Source: Deltaproteobacteria bacterium (GTDB taxonomy: Bacteria; Desulfobacterota; Dissulfuribacteria; Dissulfuribacterales; UBA3076). From it: 13,745 bases of DNA. Position 1 is the first letter of the stretch; each line of letters begins with the position of its first letter. Made by a program: the position numbers and the translations under genes. Positions 13,192-13,745 of this stretch are shown here, piece after piece. The notes under the pieces are model-generated. The model worked only from the letters and a program-made list of their open reading frames with translations, was not told where the DNA came from and ran no database searches. The stretch covers positions 1 through 13,745 of the forward strand of contig JAUWHV010000056.1 of assembly GCA_030605675.1 (NCBI GenBank), read 5' to 3'.

Positions 13192-13264
13192 GCCGGGTAC
13201 TACTACTATAACTACCTGAGTACACACAACTATGCGACTTCGTGTCGTACCATAACGTTAATTT

Positions 13265-13363
13265 AACCTGCTGGAACATACGGCGCACTATATTTCAATA
13301 TTTTAAAAAACGTATTGCGAGCACCAAAAATTCAAATTCGCCAATCGCTGTTCCAGTCAGGTT
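13265..13363. repeat. Imperfect inverted repeat abutting the intron
   Basis: aacctgctggaac (13265-13277) faces gttccagtcaggtt (13350-13363), complementary except for one unpaired base, with about 72 bases between. It ends 10 bases before the group II intron 5' end, with a T run between. Some group II introns insert next to hairpins. Confidence 0.5.
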
Positions 13364-13372
13364 GAAATTTTT

Positions 13373-13745
13373 GTGTACGCCCGGCATGGGCGTGAACTTA
13401 TGGGGTGAAAGTCCCCTGTATATGAACCCCGTTCCATCATTTTATGATGGTAGCGAAAGCACTAGCCGAAGGCAAGCGCCTTCGCCTAGCTGTGGCGTCT
13501 CAAGAGGGCATCATCGTGAGGTGGTGTCTCCGTCTGCCGACAGGCAGGTGAAGGAAGCCGGAGTGTAAAGCTATGAGCCAAGCCTGCCCTGGACTTGATC
13601 CGGGGGACAGAAATAGCGTATAACCCAGATTATGCAGCTGCCAAGGTTGCCGAAGATGCGAGGCGGAGGGCACGTAGACGTACTTTGGTACTTCAAGCGC
13701 CCGACAACAAAGCAGATTCGGCGAGATTGGCAGCCCCTTGTGGGT
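13373..13745 (+). ncRNA. Group II intron, 5' part (domain I), runs off the window
   Basis: The segment opens with gtgtacgcccggcatgggcg, close to the group II GUGYG 5' boundary followed by the pairing cgcccggcatgggcg stem. It continues with ggggtgaaagtcccc, agccgaaggcaagcg, atcgtgaggtgg and gtgaaggaagccggagtgta, blocks characteristic of domain I in bacterial mobile group II introns. The intron-encoded reverse transcriptase, domains V and VI and the 3' splice site would lie beyond 13745. Within it are small palindromes (ctgccgacaggcag at ~13535-13548, and cctggacttgatccggg) that look like later insertions. No exon gene is evident upstream; the intron follows a hairpin-like repeat. Confidence 0.72.

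Noticed and set aside
13265..13363. Integron attC site
   Set aside because: One box fits (atttaac) and there is one extrahelical base, but the right box gttgaaa does not match GTTRRRY and no integron cassette array or integrase is present.
13242..13568. 108-codon plus-strand open frame
   Set aside because: It runs into the structured group II intron RNA and has no protein-like composition.

Overview
The window looks like a chromosomal segment of an anaerobic, Gram-negative, delta-proteobacterium-like organism (Desulfobacterota or a relative). This is an inference from a DUF169 protein, an OmpA-type lipoprotein, receiver-domain/GspE fusions, and many AT-rich period-7 and period-8 tandem repeats in the intergenic DNA. 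No rRNA or tRNA is present, so the lineage is not proven.

Layout. (1) 1-840: a DUF169 gene on the minus strand. (2) 841-1360: a repeat-rich spacer with a good sigma70-type promoter (1234-1263) driving an OmpA-family lipoprotein (1361-2053) and a small secreted protein (2066-2500). (3) 2532-6431, minus strand: a biotin operon in the order M3-like metallopeptidase, bioA, bioB. bioA carries an in-frame octamer-repeat insertion and its last codons and stop lie in heptamer repeats. A ~106/120-bp inverted repeat pair (3443-3548 and 6470-6589) brackets the bioA-peptidase block. (4) 6643-11468: a two-sided signalling/pilus-like locus. A degenerate histidine-kinase-like gene (plus strand) converges on a three-gene minus-strand operon: a GspE/PilB-family ATPase with receiver domains at both ends, a zinc-ribbon single-pass membrane protein with a pilin-like Cys pattern, and a type IV prepilin fused to a C-terminal concanavalin/LamG-like domain. 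No platform protein, prepilin peptidase or secretin is in the window. (5) 11469-11988: a gene-poor nest of inverted repeats holding a 20-codon remnant of an S23/four-helix-bundle gene and a probable group II intron scrap. (6) 11989-13028: a small membrane/coiled-coil protein and a toxin-antitoxin pair whose ParE/RelE toxin is frameshifted. (7) 13373 to the end: the 5' part of a group II intron that runs off the window.

Three things stand out. The first is the receiver-GspE-receiver/Zn-ribbon/pilin-LamG operon opposite a kinase-like gene, which reads as a phosphorelay-controlled pilus- or pseudopilus-like machine of unknown output. The second is a family of heptamer/octamer repeats, usually arranged as inverted arms, that invades promoters, gene ends and a coding region. 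The third is a related ~100-bp leader repeat placed in the same orientation upstream of three separate transcription units (bioB, the kinase-like gene, and the GspE operon).
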